In this document: positions 7,929 to 17,217 of the stretch, piece after piece
How the letters are laid out: each line of letters starts with the position of its first letter
How positions within the stretch are numbered: position 1 is the stretch's first letter
Assembly (NCBI GenBank): GCA_012965515.1
Contig: DTSE01000175.1
Coordinates: forward strand, 16,953 to 80,952
Origin: Candidatus Melainabacteria bacterium
GTDB taxonomy: Bacteria; Cyanobacteriota; Vampirovibrionia; Obscuribacterales; Obscuribacteraceae
Reading direction: 5' to 3'
DNA: 64,000 nt
The notes under the pieces: model-generated
Databases searched by the model: none
Told to the model about the DNA's origin: nothing
The model's input: only the letters and a program-made list of their open reading frames with translations
Translations under genes and position numbers: made by a program

Positions 7929-8867
7929 TTATGTTTCCTCATGATCGAGCTTCGAATCATGGTGATGCTCATCTCCGATGTGCGGGTGGTTGTGGGGTCG
8001 CAAGTTGTGCTTATGTTCATGACTATGGGGATGCCTGAAGTCGGCCACATGATCATGCTCATGATCGTGATCGTGATGCTCGTCGTGGAGGTGCAAGTGG
8101 GAATGTTTGACCTCAGGATGAGAATGAGGATGAAGTTTTGAATCTGAAGCATCAAGTCGCCTGTAGAGTTCCAACCACTCAACCTGAAAACCGCTCCAGC
8201 CATCAGTTTCTGTCGAGTATATTAGATGCCATTCTTTGCTCAAGATTCTATAGAACGAATTGTTAGCGCAGTTTTTTCTGTTTTCCACGAGGATGATGTT
8301 TGAACCTTTGAAGTGTTGTAATGCTTCTGAAGCCATCGAATTAATTGGTGGCCAGCTAATTAGTAAGGTGCGATCAGAAAAATTCACCAAGTCCTTCGAA
8401 TCGCCTTTGGTGACATGCGTCCAGCTTTTGCCTTTTTTTGCAGGCATGCCGAATACGTTCGTGCCGAAAAACCAATTTTTCCCTTCTTCTACGGGGAAAG
8501 CTTCAATAGCCTCTATGTCAGCTCCCATCTGTCGCAGGAGCCACGCGTTGTATCCATTTCCAGCACCCATTTCCACAAGAGGCGAATACTCTTTCAGAAA
8601 TTTCAACATCGATGGGGAAAAAATCGAGTAACAATATTTTTCACGCATCTTGAGGAAAAACAATTCAAACACCATCTCGACTCTGAACCATGGAAGAACC
8701 ATCAAAGTCTCTAATTGCAAGCTATCTTGAATGGTGAAATGAATACCCCGAGAAAGCTCGCGAAGCTCGTTTCTTGAATTTGCGTCGAATTTTTTCTGCT
8801 CCTTTAAGTTCGATAAGCGCTGATACATTTCCAAATACGGATGTTCGATTTTGACTTCGTTGTCCAT
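7929..8867 (-). CDS. Methyltransferase-like protein with His-rich tail
   Basis: 312 residues; GAGGAGAG precedes the ATG. The central part has a SAM-binding motif I (PLVEMGAGNGYNAWLLRQMG, about 95-114) followed by an acidic residue in ADIEAIEAFP, so a Rossmann methyltransferase fold is likely. The last ~70 residues are His-rich with the same order of segments as the EamA protein tail: HDEHH.HDH, then H.HKH, then L..H.HPH and HHD. The tail probably binds Zn, Ni, Co or Cu. It is the first gene of a pair with the PhyH oxygenase. The catalytic role is inferred. Confidence 0.6.
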   Translation of the reverse strand: MDNEVKIEHPYLEMYQRLSNLKEQKKFDANSRNELRELSRGIHFTIQDSLQLETLMVLPWFRVEMVFELFFLKMREKYCYSIFSPSMLKFLKEYSPLVEMGAGNGYNAWLLRQMGADIEAIEAFPVEEGKNWFFGTNVFGMPAKKGKSWTHVTKGDSKDLVNFSDRTLLISWPPINSMASEALQHFKGSNIILVENRKNCANNSFYRILSKEWHLIYSTETDGWSGFQVEWLELYRRLDASDSKLHPHSHPEVKHSHLHLHDEHHDHDHEHDHVADFRHPHSHEHKHNLRPHNHPHIGDEHHHDSKLDHEET

Positions 8868-9374
8868 ATCACTCTCCTCTGAATCAGGGTTTCCGTATAC
8901 TCGGTAGTTCTAGCTAACTAATAGAAGGTTGTGCCGATGGCTTGCTCTAAATCGGTATACGCTATCTCGTAAGCGTAGATCGCATCTAAATACTCATAAC
9001 GAATTTCTAGATTTGACTGCTGAGCAACAAGCACAGAAGCCATGTCTGACTGACCAATTTCGTAGCTTTTTTGAGACATCTGCGCTACTTTTTTTGATCG
9101 TTCGAGAGTTTTGTCTTGTAGTTGCTGGATTCGCTCACGCTGCATTTGGACTGCTCTATACGCTTGGACAACTTCTTGTTCTACGATATTTTTTTGAGCT
9201 TCGAGTTCGCCGCGTAACTGCTTGATACGGGCTCTATACAAACTGATGTCACCTTGATTGAAATTAAAAATCGGCAGAGGTGTGTTTGATTGGAAGAAGA
9301 ATCCATGGAAGTTATTTCTATTGTTTGCATCAATTTCAACCGGAGTGATATGCCCCTCGCTTTTTGGACACAGA

Positions 9375-9400
9375 AGTGGCGTAGCTCGCTCTACGCCACT
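9375..9400 (-). terminator. Hairpin at end of IS orfB
   Basis: AGTGGCGTAG-N6-CTACGCCACT, perfect 10-bp arms. The orfB stop codon lies in it. It may stop transcription at the element end or block read-in; no U-tract follows on the minus strand. Confidence 0.4.
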
Positions 9401-10209
9401 TTTTGTCCTTTAAGCTCAAAATCGGCCGGGCTGAGATAGTTTAGTGCAGAATGTAGCCTCCTTTTGTTGTAAAACACTTCGATGTAATCAAAGATCCGCA
9501 TGGTTGCGTGTTCTCTGGTCCTAAACGTTTCGCGCCAAACTAGTTCAGCTTTTAAAGTCTTCCAGAAGCTCTCGGAGACAGCGTTGTCCCAGCAGTTGGC
9601 TTTTCCACTCATGCTTTGAGGGCAGACCCCCTTGAGGTTTTTCCGAAACTCCTCGCTTGCATACTGGCTGCCTCTGTCAGAATGCACCAGTTTAGGATGT
9701 ACACCTCTTCTCAAAACGCCCATCCTGTAGGCGCTTGCGACCAGGTCCGCGGTCATGTTGTTTTGCATTGACCATCCCACAATCATTCTCGAATGCAGAT
9801 CAAGGAAAACTGTCAGGTAAAGCCAACCTTCGTGGGTTTCGATGTAAGTGATGTCGCTTACCCAAACTTCGTTTGGCTTGCCTGGATTGAATTTTCGATT
9901 CAACACGTTTTCTGATACTGGCATTTTGTGCTTCGAATCAGTCGTTGATTTGTTAGCTCTAGTGCGTCTTGGCGCCAAACCTTTCTCAAGCATGATCTTT
10001 TCAACAGTGGTTCTGCTTACACAGATGCCTCTGTTCTTGAGTTCTTTGAACACTCTTCGAGATCCGTACGTTTGCCGGCTCTCGATGAATATCCTGTAAA
10101 CCTGCTGAGAAAGCCAGATTCGGTGCTGTTGCCTCGCCGATGTTTCTCCCGCATTCTTCCACTTGTTGAATCCTGAGCGGCATACGTCCAGGACTCTGCA
10201 AAGCTTCAC
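9391..10209 (-). CDS. IS3-family transposase OrfB (DDE integrase)
   Basis: 272 residues in the listed frame. HTH_21-like N-terminus (GSRRVFKELKNRGICVSRTTV) then an rve catalytic core. The DDE residues are visible: D in WVSDITYIE, D in VHSDRGSQYAS and E in DNAVSESFWKTLKAE with the K/R seven residues on. The frame is open upstream through AVKYAFIRAESVNHAVV without an ATG, so it is normally made as an OrfAB fusion by -1 frameshifting at an A7 run. It acts with OrfA in copy-out transposition. Confidence 0.95.
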   Translation of the reverse strand: MKLCRVLDVCRSGFNKWKNAGETSARQQHRIWLSQQVYRIFIESRQTYGSRRVFKELKNRGICVSRTTVEKIMLEKGLAPRRTRANKSTTDSKHKMPVSENVLNRKFNPGKPNEVWVSDITYIETHEGWLYLTVFLDLHSRMIVGWSMQNNMTADLVASAYRMGVLRRGVHPKLVHSDRGSQYASEEFRKNLKGVCPQSMSGKANCWDNAVSESFWKTLKAELVWRETFRTREHATMRIFDYIEVFYNKRRLHSALNYLSPADFELKGQKVA

Positions 10210-10242
10210 AACGGCGTGATTAACTGATTCCGCGCGAATGAA

Positions 10243-10290
10243 GGCATACTTTACTGCGAGGCTTTCGCAAAGTATGCCGCGGCTTTTTTT
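10243..10290 (-). promoter_or_regulatory. Programmed -1 frameshift site of the IS3 element
   Basis: In the mRNA sense an A7 run (10290-10284) is followed by GCCGC and a long hairpin: 10-bp arms GGCATACTTT / AAAGTATGCC (10243-10278) with an inner GCGA/TCGC stem. A slippery A7 plus downstream structure is the standard IS3 arrangement. A -1 shift joins OrfA to the OrfB frame and gives SRGILCESLAVKYAFIRAE. Confidence 0.8.
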
Positions 10291-10526
10291 AGGATCTCGA
10301 CCTCTTCTTCCAGTTCCTTGATTCGCCGCTGCATTTTGATGTGTTCGTCTATTTCCGAGCTCCGTTCTAGTTTTTGCTCGTGTTCTTTAATCCAGTTTCT
10401 GAGTTTCCACGCCGGCACATCAAGCTCCGACGCGACAGACTGCACGCTCCTACCAGGCGCAGTCGCCAGTTTCACAGCATTCTGCCTGAACTCGTAGTTG
10501 TATTGGTTGGGTTTGGGTTTCTTCAT
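10251..10526 (-). CDS. IS3-family transposase OrfA
   Basis: ATG 10526 follows GGAGGCGAC and gives 91 residues. HTH_Tnp_1 domain (NYEFRQNAVKLA ... VQSVASELDVPAWKLRNWI), then a leucine-zipper-like coiled coil (RRIKELEEEVEILKKAAAYF) as usual for OrfA. The A7 frameshift site is within the codons for ILKKA. It binds the element ends and, as the OrfAB fusion, forms the transposase. Confidence 0.93.
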   Translation of the reverse strand: MKKPKPNQYNYEFRQNAVKLATAPGRSVQSVASELDVPAWKLRNWIKEHEQKLERSSEIDEHIKMQRRIKELEEEVEILKKAAAYFAKASQ

Positions 10527-11639
10527 GTCGCCTCCAAATTTTCCTTTTACTGGCGAGTTTTGTCCAGAAATTTCTCTGTCCACTTTTGGAGGGGCTGTCC
10601 AGAGGACCATTGACTACGGAACTACCGAATGCAATAGTCGGATTTGGCAGGATATTGCCATAGGCCAATTTCAGATTGGCGCCGTTCAGTCGTACTGATT
10701 GATCAACTATTTTGATCTCCAATCGATTTTGATTTGCCTTCGCAAGCAGCTGTGGAAGCTCTGGAAGAGAACTTTCCAAGTCGGGCAAGTAATCGAGCTT
10801 TTCGGCCTTCAATTTGAATGGCGGCAATCTCGGTACGTCGAAAGCGGCGTCATATGGACGGCCAAGGAGTACAGCTAGACCTTGCTTTGCGCGCATCACT
10901 TTATTCAACATTAGGTCTCTGTTGATCCTGGTTCGCTCTACTGCAAGTTCAGCCCTCTGCACATCGAGTTCGGCCACATCACCGGCGTCGAATCGAATCT
11001 TAGCCATTGCGAGCAGGCGCTCATAGAGTTGACATAATTCACTTGCTGTCTCATATCGCTCTTGCGCGATAAGAAGTTCCGAATAGGTTCTACGAATGTC
11101 TCCGCGCAGCAACCACAATCCTTTTGCGATCTGAAGATCAGCTAGACCGATCTGCTTCTTAGCAGCAATAAGGCGCAGAGCTAGTTTCCACGGAGGCTCG
11201 ATTGGAACACTGACGCCATATCGATAAGTGAATTCTGCTTTGTATCCGTTGTCTACGATAAAACTCGGATTCGGAAGTTCAGTCGCCTTTATTCGAGCCG
11301 ACTTTGCGATTCCCAATTCCAAGCGAATGGAAGCTGCTCTGGGACTCTTCATCAGGGTTTCATCCATAGCCTGGTTAATCGATAATGCATTGCCAATCGG
11401 CCCTCGCAAGAGAGGTTCCGGTGTATTCGCTTTAGTCCCCGAAGGAAGCGCCGCCAACGTTTTCTGCAATGATTGTCTTACTGCGGCTTTCGCCGGATCT
11501 GCATCTTCAGTAGCACTCTGAGCAGGCGAAGCCAGTGTCCACATGGCAAGAGTCAAAAAGAGAAACCGGAGTTTCGCCGGAGATTCCTGGTTCATTCGTC
11601 TAAAACGTAATGGCATTGCTGTATCCATGCGAATCTTCT

Positions 11640-12089
11640 CTAAAGCTTTCGGGTAAAGGAAAAACGAGGATTCAACTTTTTGCCTTCAATGGTCACTTGT
11701 GCAACGATCAAATAGTCACCGGTCTGGTCAAGCTTCACCATTCCGTGATAATGGTCGTTCGGCTCCTCCTCGGCGATTGGAAGTTCAACTTTCGTACCGT
11801 CAGGCTTGGTAATTACGAACGTACCAGTGACACCCTTCAGGTGTTTGTCCGATTTGTCATGCACGTAAAAGTCTAGATGTGCTACTCCATCAGTTTGTAC
11901 GTCGGGCGATAGCTTGAAGCGATAACTGTCGATTTCAATAAATTCCTCCTTGGGAGCTTCGGTTTGTTTGACCGTTTCGGTCGAGGACGTTTGCGCTGCT
12001 GGAGTCTCTGGCTTGGTTCCTGACGAGCAGGATTGAAGGCTCAAGATTCCCGCAGAAAGTACGATTGAAGTCAAAAGCATTTTTTTCAT
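11640..12089 (-). CDS. Lipoprotein of the metal-efflux operon
   Basis: 149 residues. Type II signal peptide with lipobox LQSC (Cys near 21), then a Thr/Glu-rich linker and a compact beta-rich domain (HLDFYVHDKSDKHLKGV ... DGTKVELPIAEEEPNDHYHG). The pattern recalls FixH/YtkA-like domains that accompany metal RND systems; the NDHYHG segment could bind metal. It sits 2 bp after the CzcA-like gene and 11 bp before czcC, so it is an operon member. Role inferred as a periplasmic metal-binding or assembly factor. Confidence 0.7.
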   Translation of the reverse strand: MKKMLLTSIVLSAGILSLQSCSSGTKPETPAAQTSSTETVKQTEAPKEEFIEIDSYRFKLSPDVQTDGVAHLDFYVHDKSDKHLKGVTGTFVITKPDGTKVELPIAEEEPNDHYHGMVKLDQTGDYLIVAQVTIEGKKLNPRFSFTRKL

Positions 12090-12091
12090 GT

Positions 12092-15000
12092 CTATTTCTC
12101 CTTATTGATGTAGTTGTGTGGATCGATTGAGTCACCAGAAGATACGATTGAGTCGCGGGAAGCGGCTCCCAGCGCCGCAGCTCCAAATAACTTAAAAAGT
12201 GCTGGTATTACCAATAGTGTCAGAGCAGTAGAGCTGACCATGCCACCTAGAATAACTACTGCAAGAGGCTGTTCGAGCTCCCTTCCGGTGCCCCCTAGAA
12301 TGGCAATTGGAAGCAAACCTAGCGACGCAGTCAAGGCTGTCATTAGAACCGGGCTTAGACGATCTATCGCGCCCTGTTTGATGCACTGCTCGAAGTTATT
12401 TCCTTCGGCCATTAGGTGCTTAAAGTGCGTAACCAACATGATGCCATTGCGGGTTGAAATTCCGAACAGCGTGATGAAACCCAGTAGCGAACCGATACTC
12501 ATGACGCCACCAGAAAGAACAATCGCCCACATACCGCCGATCAATGCAAGCGGCAGGTTCATAAGGACAAGGACGGCTGATCGAGCACTTCTAAAGGCTG
12601 CAATCAGAAGTAGGAAGATTCCAATTATTGAAATCAGAGTGAGCAGAACAAGTTGTTGGCTTGCCTTTTCCTGTGCTTCGAATTGGCCACCGTAGACAAT
12701 GTAATAACCTGCGGGTAAATGGATGCTCTTGTTTAACTGCTCTCTTATCCGATCAATCACGCTACCTAAGTCAGCGCCGCTGACATTTGCCTGAATGACG
12801 ACACAGCGGGAGGTGCTTTCATGGCGAAGCGTGTTCGGGCTCGTGCCAAGGCCTATTTGGGCAACAGCACTTAGTGGCACCCTCACGCCGGATGGGGTGT
12901 CAACTAGTGTACCGGAGATCGCATCTACGCTCGCTTTGTACTCAGGCTTGAATCGCACTACAAGATCGAATGTTCGCTGCTCTTCCACTACCTGTGATAC
13001 CACGACGCCGTTAAAGGCAGCCTCAATTGTGGTTGCGAGTTTCTCAATGTTCAGTCCGTAGCGGGCTGCCTTGTCCCGATCCATCTGCACCCCGACTTGC
13101 GGAATTGGGATGATTGGTTCAATTTGAACGTCAACGGCGCCGGGTACCTTGGCGACTATCTTTTCAATATCTGCGGCAGCGCGATGTAAAACGTCTAAGT
13201 CAGGACCAAAGACTTTGATGGCGATGGCGGCATTTACTCCAGAAAGTACATGATCCATTCGGTGTGAGATGTACGAACCAACGTTCACTACTAGCCCGGG
13301 TACAGTTCCTAAATCTTCGCGCAGGTGCTTCTTGACCGCGTCCCGGTCAGTGCCGGTTTTTAGTCTTATGTCAAGCTCGCTAAAATTGCTCGATCCATAG
13401 TCATCTGATCCCTGCGCGCGACCAGCCCGTTGGCCGGCCGCCATTACATTGGAATGGCTCATTAAGTGGCCAGTGACGAACTTTCCAGTTTTGGTCGTCA
13501 CGTCCAAGCTGGTACCTGGTACCGAATTAGCCGCGACAATCAGATTGCTTTCGTCAAATGTGGGAAGAAATTCTTTGCCAATGGAAACTAGTGGAACGAG
13601 GGACACCGCAAACAACAAAGATGCAGCTGAAAGTATAAGGCGAGGATGATTCATCGAGAACGAGAGCAGAGGCTGATACCAGCTCTTCAGCAAATGAACA
13701 AATGTCGGTTCATGATCAGGCAGATCTCGCCGATTAAGCAGCATCATGCACATTCCTGGAGTTACGGTCAGTGCCACCACTAACGAAGCGACAATTGCGA
13801 CTATGTATGAGAATCCCAGCGGAGCAAAAATTTTACCCTCCAGTCCAGACAGGGAAAAGATTGGCAAAAAAACGAGCGCTACGATAAAGGTGGCATAAAC
13901 AACGGAACTGCGAATTTCGCGAGAAGCATTGAAGATGACATTTATTGTCGGGAGTGGATCAGTTCTAAGGCTATTCTCTCGGAGACGTCTATAAACGTTC
14001 TCGACGTCGATAATCGCATCATCAACTACTTCGCCTATGGCTATGGCGAGACCGCCAAGCGTCATCGTGTTAATGGTCGCACCTTGCCACTTCAATGCAA
14101 TTACAGCAGCCAGCAAGGAAAGAGGAATGGCGGTAAGGCTAATGAGCACGGTTCGCCAGTTTTGGAGAAAAATGAACAGCACAACAATTACAAGGAGCGC
14201 TCCGAATGCCAGCGCCTCTATCATGTTGTGGATTGCTGTCTCAATAAAATCTGCTTGACGAAAGGTGTACACAATTTTAACATCCGCAGGCAGACTTGGT
14301 TTCAGTGATTCAAGCATTTTTTCCACGGCAAGAGTTGTTTTAAGAGTGTTGGCCCATGGCTGCTTAGTCACACTAAGAATCACACCCTGCTTGCCGTTGA
14401 CGATGCCGTGTCCAGTTTTGAATGCAGGACCAATTTGAATTGAAGCTATGTCGCCCAGAAGAATCGGTACGCCGTTTCGTGCCGTGATGACTGTTTTCTT
14501 GAGATCCTGGAGAGATTTGACGCGCCCGAGACCCCGGATCAAATATTCATTATCGGGAGTCCGTAGAAAACCACCCGGAACATTCATGTTGCTTCCACGA
14601 GCAGCGGCAAGCACTTGCTCTAAGGAAAGCTCGAAATCTTTTAGAGCTTTTGGATCTACAAAAATTTGGTATTGCTTTTCTTCTCCACCATACAGCACAA
14701 CATTTGCCACGCCTGGAACAGACATAAGTCTGCGCTTCACGATCCAGAGCGCACTTGTGTGCAGATCCATGAGAGAAGTTGATCCTGTCGGAATCATGCC
14801 AATTCGTAAAATGTCTCCAACTGCGGTGGTGATTGGCATTAGAACAGGTTGTTCAGCGGTTGCAGGCAATCGATCACGAACACCTTGAATGCGCTCGGCG
14901 ACCAATTGTCGTGCGGTGAAAACATTGGTTCCGTCTTCGAAGATAAGCGTCACCACCGAAAGACCAATAGTCGAAATTGAACGGACCAGTTGAACATTTG

Positions 15001-15226
15001 GAGTGCCGTTCAATGCAGTTTCAAGCGGCAAGGTTATGAGACTTTCGACTTCCTCTGGCGCAAACCCTGGAGCGTCTGTTTGAACGACGACTTGTACGGG
15101 CGCGAAGTCCGGAAACACATCGACCGGCAGTTGGATAGTGACGACAAGACCGTAAACCGTTAGAATCACTGCCGCGATGGCAACTATCCATCGATGCGTA
15201 ATAGACCACAGAATAAGATTATTCAT
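12092..15226 (-). CDS. czcA: CzcA-type heavy-metal efflux RND transporter
   Basis: 1044 residues, full length. N-terminal helix then the porter loop (DVFPDFAPVQVVVQTDAPG) and the HME signature of helix 4, GEVVDDAIIDVENVYRRLREN (about 395-415), whose acidic residues carry protons in metal RND pumps. The C-terminal half repeats the fold (LLGFITLFGISTRNGIML). The proton-driven pump exports divalent metals from periplasm or cytoplasm through CzcC. Its start overlaps the stop of the upstream CzcB gene. The downstream CzcC gene is IS-disrupted, so export may be impaired or may use another channel. Confidence 0.93.
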   Translation of the reverse strand: MNNLILWSITHRWIVAIAAVILTVYGLVVTIQLPVDVFPDFAPVQVVVQTDAPGFAPEEVESLITLPLETALNGTPNVQLVRSISTIGLSVVTLIFEDGTNVFTARQLVAERIQGVRDRLPATAEQPVLMPITTAVGDILRIGMIPTGSTSLMDLHTSALWIVKRRLMSVPGVANVVLYGGEEKQYQIFVDPKALKDFELSLEQVLAAARGSNMNVPGGFLRTPDNEYLIRGLGRVKSLQDLKKTVITARNGVPILLGDIASIQIGPAFKTGHGIVNGKQGVILSVTKQPWANTLKTTLAVEKMLESLKPSLPADVKIVYTFRQADFIETAIHNMIEALAFGALLVIVVLFIFLQNWRTVLISLTAIPLSLLAAVIALKWQGATINTMTLGGLAIAIGEVVDDAIIDVENVYRRLRENSLRTDPLPTINVIFNASREIRSSVVYATFIVALVFLPIFSLSGLEGKIFAPLGFSYIVAIVASLVVALTVTPGMCMMLLNRRDLPDHEPTFVHLLKSWYQPLLSFSMNHPRLILSAASLLFAVSLVPLVSIGKEFLPTFDESNLIVAANSVPGTSLDVTTKTGKFVTGHLMSHSNVMAAGQRAGRAQGSDDYGSSNFSELDIRLKTGTDRDAVKKHLREDLGTVPGLVVNVGSYISHRMDHVLSGVNAAIAIKVFGPDLDVLHRAAADIEKIVAKVPGAVDVQIEPIIPIPQVGVQMDRDKAARYGLNIEKLATTIEAAFNGVVVSQVVEEQRTFDLVVRFKPEYKASVDAISGTLVDTPSGVRVPLSAVAQIGLGTSPNTLRHESTSRCVVIQANVSGADLGSVIDRIREQLNKSIHLPAGYYIVYGGQFEAQEKASQQLVLLTLISIIGIFLLLIAAFRSARSAVLVLMNLPLALIGGMWAIVLSGGVMSIGSLLGFITLFGISTRNGIMLVTHFKHLMAEGNNFEQCIKQGAIDRLSPVLMTALTASLGLLPIAILGGTGRELEQPLAVVILGGMVSSTALTLLVIPALFKLFGAAALGAASRDSIVSSGDSIDPHNYINKEK

Positions 15227-16697
15227 GAGAGCCTACCTTCGGCATTGATGATTTCGCGTTGTTATGCCGCTTTAGTCGACTCGATAGCCAGGAGAAAAAC
15301 AGTCCGAGAAAAATTCCACCAACCACAGCAATCCCGATGAACAATGGATCCGTTGTGTTTTTGGTCTTGATCACTTCTTCCGTGGGTCTAGCTTCAAATT
15401 TAGGTTCTGATGACTCAGCTTCCTTTTCGGATAGCATAGATTGAGAACGTAGTTGAGACGCTCCATTCACCACAACCTGATCGCCTTCGTAGAGTCCATC
15501 GAGAATTTCGACGTAACCACGAATATGGGTGCCGGTTTTGACCAACACGGGCTGAAAGTCATCACCATATTTTACATAGACAAACTGTTTGCCACCATCT
15601 GCGATGACAGCACCTGCCGGAACGACGACGGTCTCGATTGCTTGCTTACCAGTAATGATGCTGGCAGTCACAAACATTTCCGGTTTTAAGATTCCCTTTG
15701 GATTGCTCGCTACTACTCGAACATGGACTGTACGCTCAGACTCTTGAACTACAGAAGCAATCGATGAGATCGTTCCGGTAATTTCCGGTCCGACAGGATT
15801 TTGTATACGAACTTCTTGGCCGAGTCTAACTCGTGAAAGTTGATCCGGATGGATGTCTAGAGAAATCCATATGGGGCTCAGATTGACGATTGAAAGTAGC
15901 TTTCGTGAAGTGTCAACGCTTTCACCCTGTGTGACATCGCGTGAGAAAATGGTGCCCGTCGCCGGCGATAAAATGGGAACTTCCGCTAATACTTGTCCTT
16001 CGCTTAGAGCCTTATCGATCTGATTCTTTGGTACACCCAAAATGGCGAGCCGTCTTTTTGTCGCCTCCGTAATGCTTGCACGCCGCGCTTCTAGCGCCGC
16101 AATGTTTTGGGTAAGTTGTCTCCTTGTGCCTTCTAGTCGCGCTTTTGCCAAGTCGAGTGTATGAACAGCTTCGATGTAATTTTTTCGTGCTGTGATACCA
16201 GCGTCAAGTAGCTTCTGCTCACGCTCTACATCTGTCTCAGCATGTTGAATATCTTTCGTTTGAAGTTGAACGTCATTCTGCGCTTGTACTCTCGCCTTGG
16301 TAATATCAGCTTGAATGGATGTTCGCTGATCAAGTAGCTCGGTTACAACAGTGGCGACTTCTGCACTGTGCAGGGTTGCAAGGACCTGTCCTTTCCGAAC
16401 GTTCGTTCCTTGCTGAACATCTATTTTTGAAATGACACCTGCGACAGGACTGGTCACAAAGTTAATTCGATTGTCCGCAGGCTCTACCTTGCCGGTTATC
16501 TCCAATGTCGTTTGCAACCGTTTTCGTGTTACTGGCTCAGCTCTGAGTCCAATTGCCTGCTGACCTTCCGCTGTTATGTGCACCTTGCGGTCGGTTGCCA
16601 CCATGGCGTCCTTGTTGGCAAACGCCTTGTCATGACCTTCGTGCGCCCAACAGGGAAGTTGTGCGAACAGCAGTATGACCAGAATAGCTATCTTCAT
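15219..16697 (-). CDS. czcB: CzcB-type periplasmic membrane-fusion protein
   Basis: 492 residues. Signal peptide (MKIAILVILLFAQLPCWA) followed by HEGHDKAF, a likely metal site. Barrel-sandwich/lipoyl halves (VAGVISKIDVQQGTNVRKGQ) flank a long coiled-coil hairpin (about 130-215). Beta-barrel and proximal domains follow. Near the C-terminus is a hydrophobic helix (LFIGIAVVGGIFLGLFFSWL), an extra anchor that the homologue at 38606 also has. It bridges CzcA and the outer-membrane channel. Confidence 0.9.
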   Translation of the reverse strand: MKIAILVILLFAQLPCWAHEGHDKAFANKDAMVATDRKVHITAEGQQAIGLRAEPVTRKRLQTTLEITGKVEPADNRINFVTSPVAGVISKIDVQQGTNVRKGQVLATLHSAEVATVVTELLDQRTSIQADITKARVQAQNDVQLQTKDIQHAETDVEREQKLLDAGITARKNYIEAVHTLDLAKARLEGTRRQLTQNIAALEARRASITEATKRRLAILGVPKNQIDKALSEGQVLAEVPILSPATGTIFSRDVTQGESVDTSRKLLSIVNLSPIWISLDIHPDQLSRVRLGQEVRIQNPVGPEITGTISSIASVVQESERTVHVRVVASNPKGILKPEMFVTASIITGKQAIETVVVPAGAVIADGGKQFVYVKYGDDFQPVLVKTGTHIRGYVEILDGLYEGDQVVVNGASQLRSQSMLSEKEAESSEPKFEARPTEEVIKTKNTTDPLFIGIAVVGGIFLGLFFSWLSSRLKRHNNAKSSMPKVGSHE

Positions 16698-16772
16698 TTA
16701 GAAAACTCACGCAAAGAAAAAAGACCCAGCAAAAACCTTCTGCACACAACGAAGTGCACATCTAGTTTCTTG

Positions 16773-17217
16773 CTAGATCAAAATTGCGCAATTAATGAGA
16801 TAGATTGGAACCTTGAAGGGTTGAGGCGGTGGGCGTGGGTGTGTCGCCTCGCCTATAAGGACAACTGTGGAGACAACATCCATAGCGTAATATGGAATTG
16901 GCGCTGCAACAGGTGAATTCTGAGAATCGGACGCATCGCGATTAGCATTGCCCAGCATAGATGGATCGTGGCCATGCATTTCCATAGCGGAAACTGCAGT
17001 TACTTCTGGTGAGGCTGAACCAGGACTGTGAACTAGTTGCGTACTTACCGCGCCATGGCTGTGAGTATGACTATGTCCATGGTGAGAGAGCTACATGAGT
17101 TGGCTTATCCGCACCCAACAGAAACGAAAGATCCAATTGGTCGACGTCATGAAGGAACGTACCCGTCCAAAGGAAGCACGTCAGCATGAATGACACAATA
17201 GCGATTCGTTGAAGCAT
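16773..17217 (-). pseudogene. Frameshifted small exported His-rich protein
   Basis: From ATG 17217 the frame gives a signal-like MLQRIAIVSFMLTCFLW and reaches LLGADKPTHVALSPWT before a stop. A second frame takes over at the same place as LSHHGHSHTHSHG and runs through MEMHGHDPSMLG to a stop at 16773. One extra base (or two missing) near 17085 separates them; joined, the product is about 145 residues. His-rich exported proteins often accompany metal efflux operons, and this one lies upstream of czcB on the same strand. A sequencing error or a programmed shift are alternatives. Confidence 0.55.

Larger units (their letters stand above)
9346..10601 (-). mobile_element. IS3-family insertion sequence, 1256 bp
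   Basis: The ends are imperfect inverted repeats, TGATATGCCCCTC at the left and TGGACAGCCCCTC read inward from the right, both starting with TG as in IS3 elements. The element is flanked by a 3-bp direct repeat GAG (9343-9345 and 10602-10604), the usual IS3 target duplication. It carries orfA and orfB in overlapping frames and sits inside a czcC gene. The transposase reading frames look intact, so it may be active or recent. Confidence 0.92.
8918..11628 (-). pseudogene. czcC: czcC-type outer-membrane channel gene split by IS3-family element
   Basis: The N-terminal part (11628 to 10605) and C-terminal part (9345 to 8918) belong to one TolC/CzcC gene. Removing 9346-10601 plus one GAG repeat restores the frame across NGPP, giving a segment (NFHGFFFQSNTPLPIFNFNQ) that aligns with GYFIGVTQELPVFDFKQ of the intact homologue at 43207-44619. 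The N-terminus has a signal peptide ending in SPAQS. The intact product would be about 480 residues and form the trimeric channel of an RND metal efflux system. It is the last gene of the lipoprotein-czcBA operon; the insertion probably inactivates it unless another CzcC substitutes. Confidence 0.9.
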
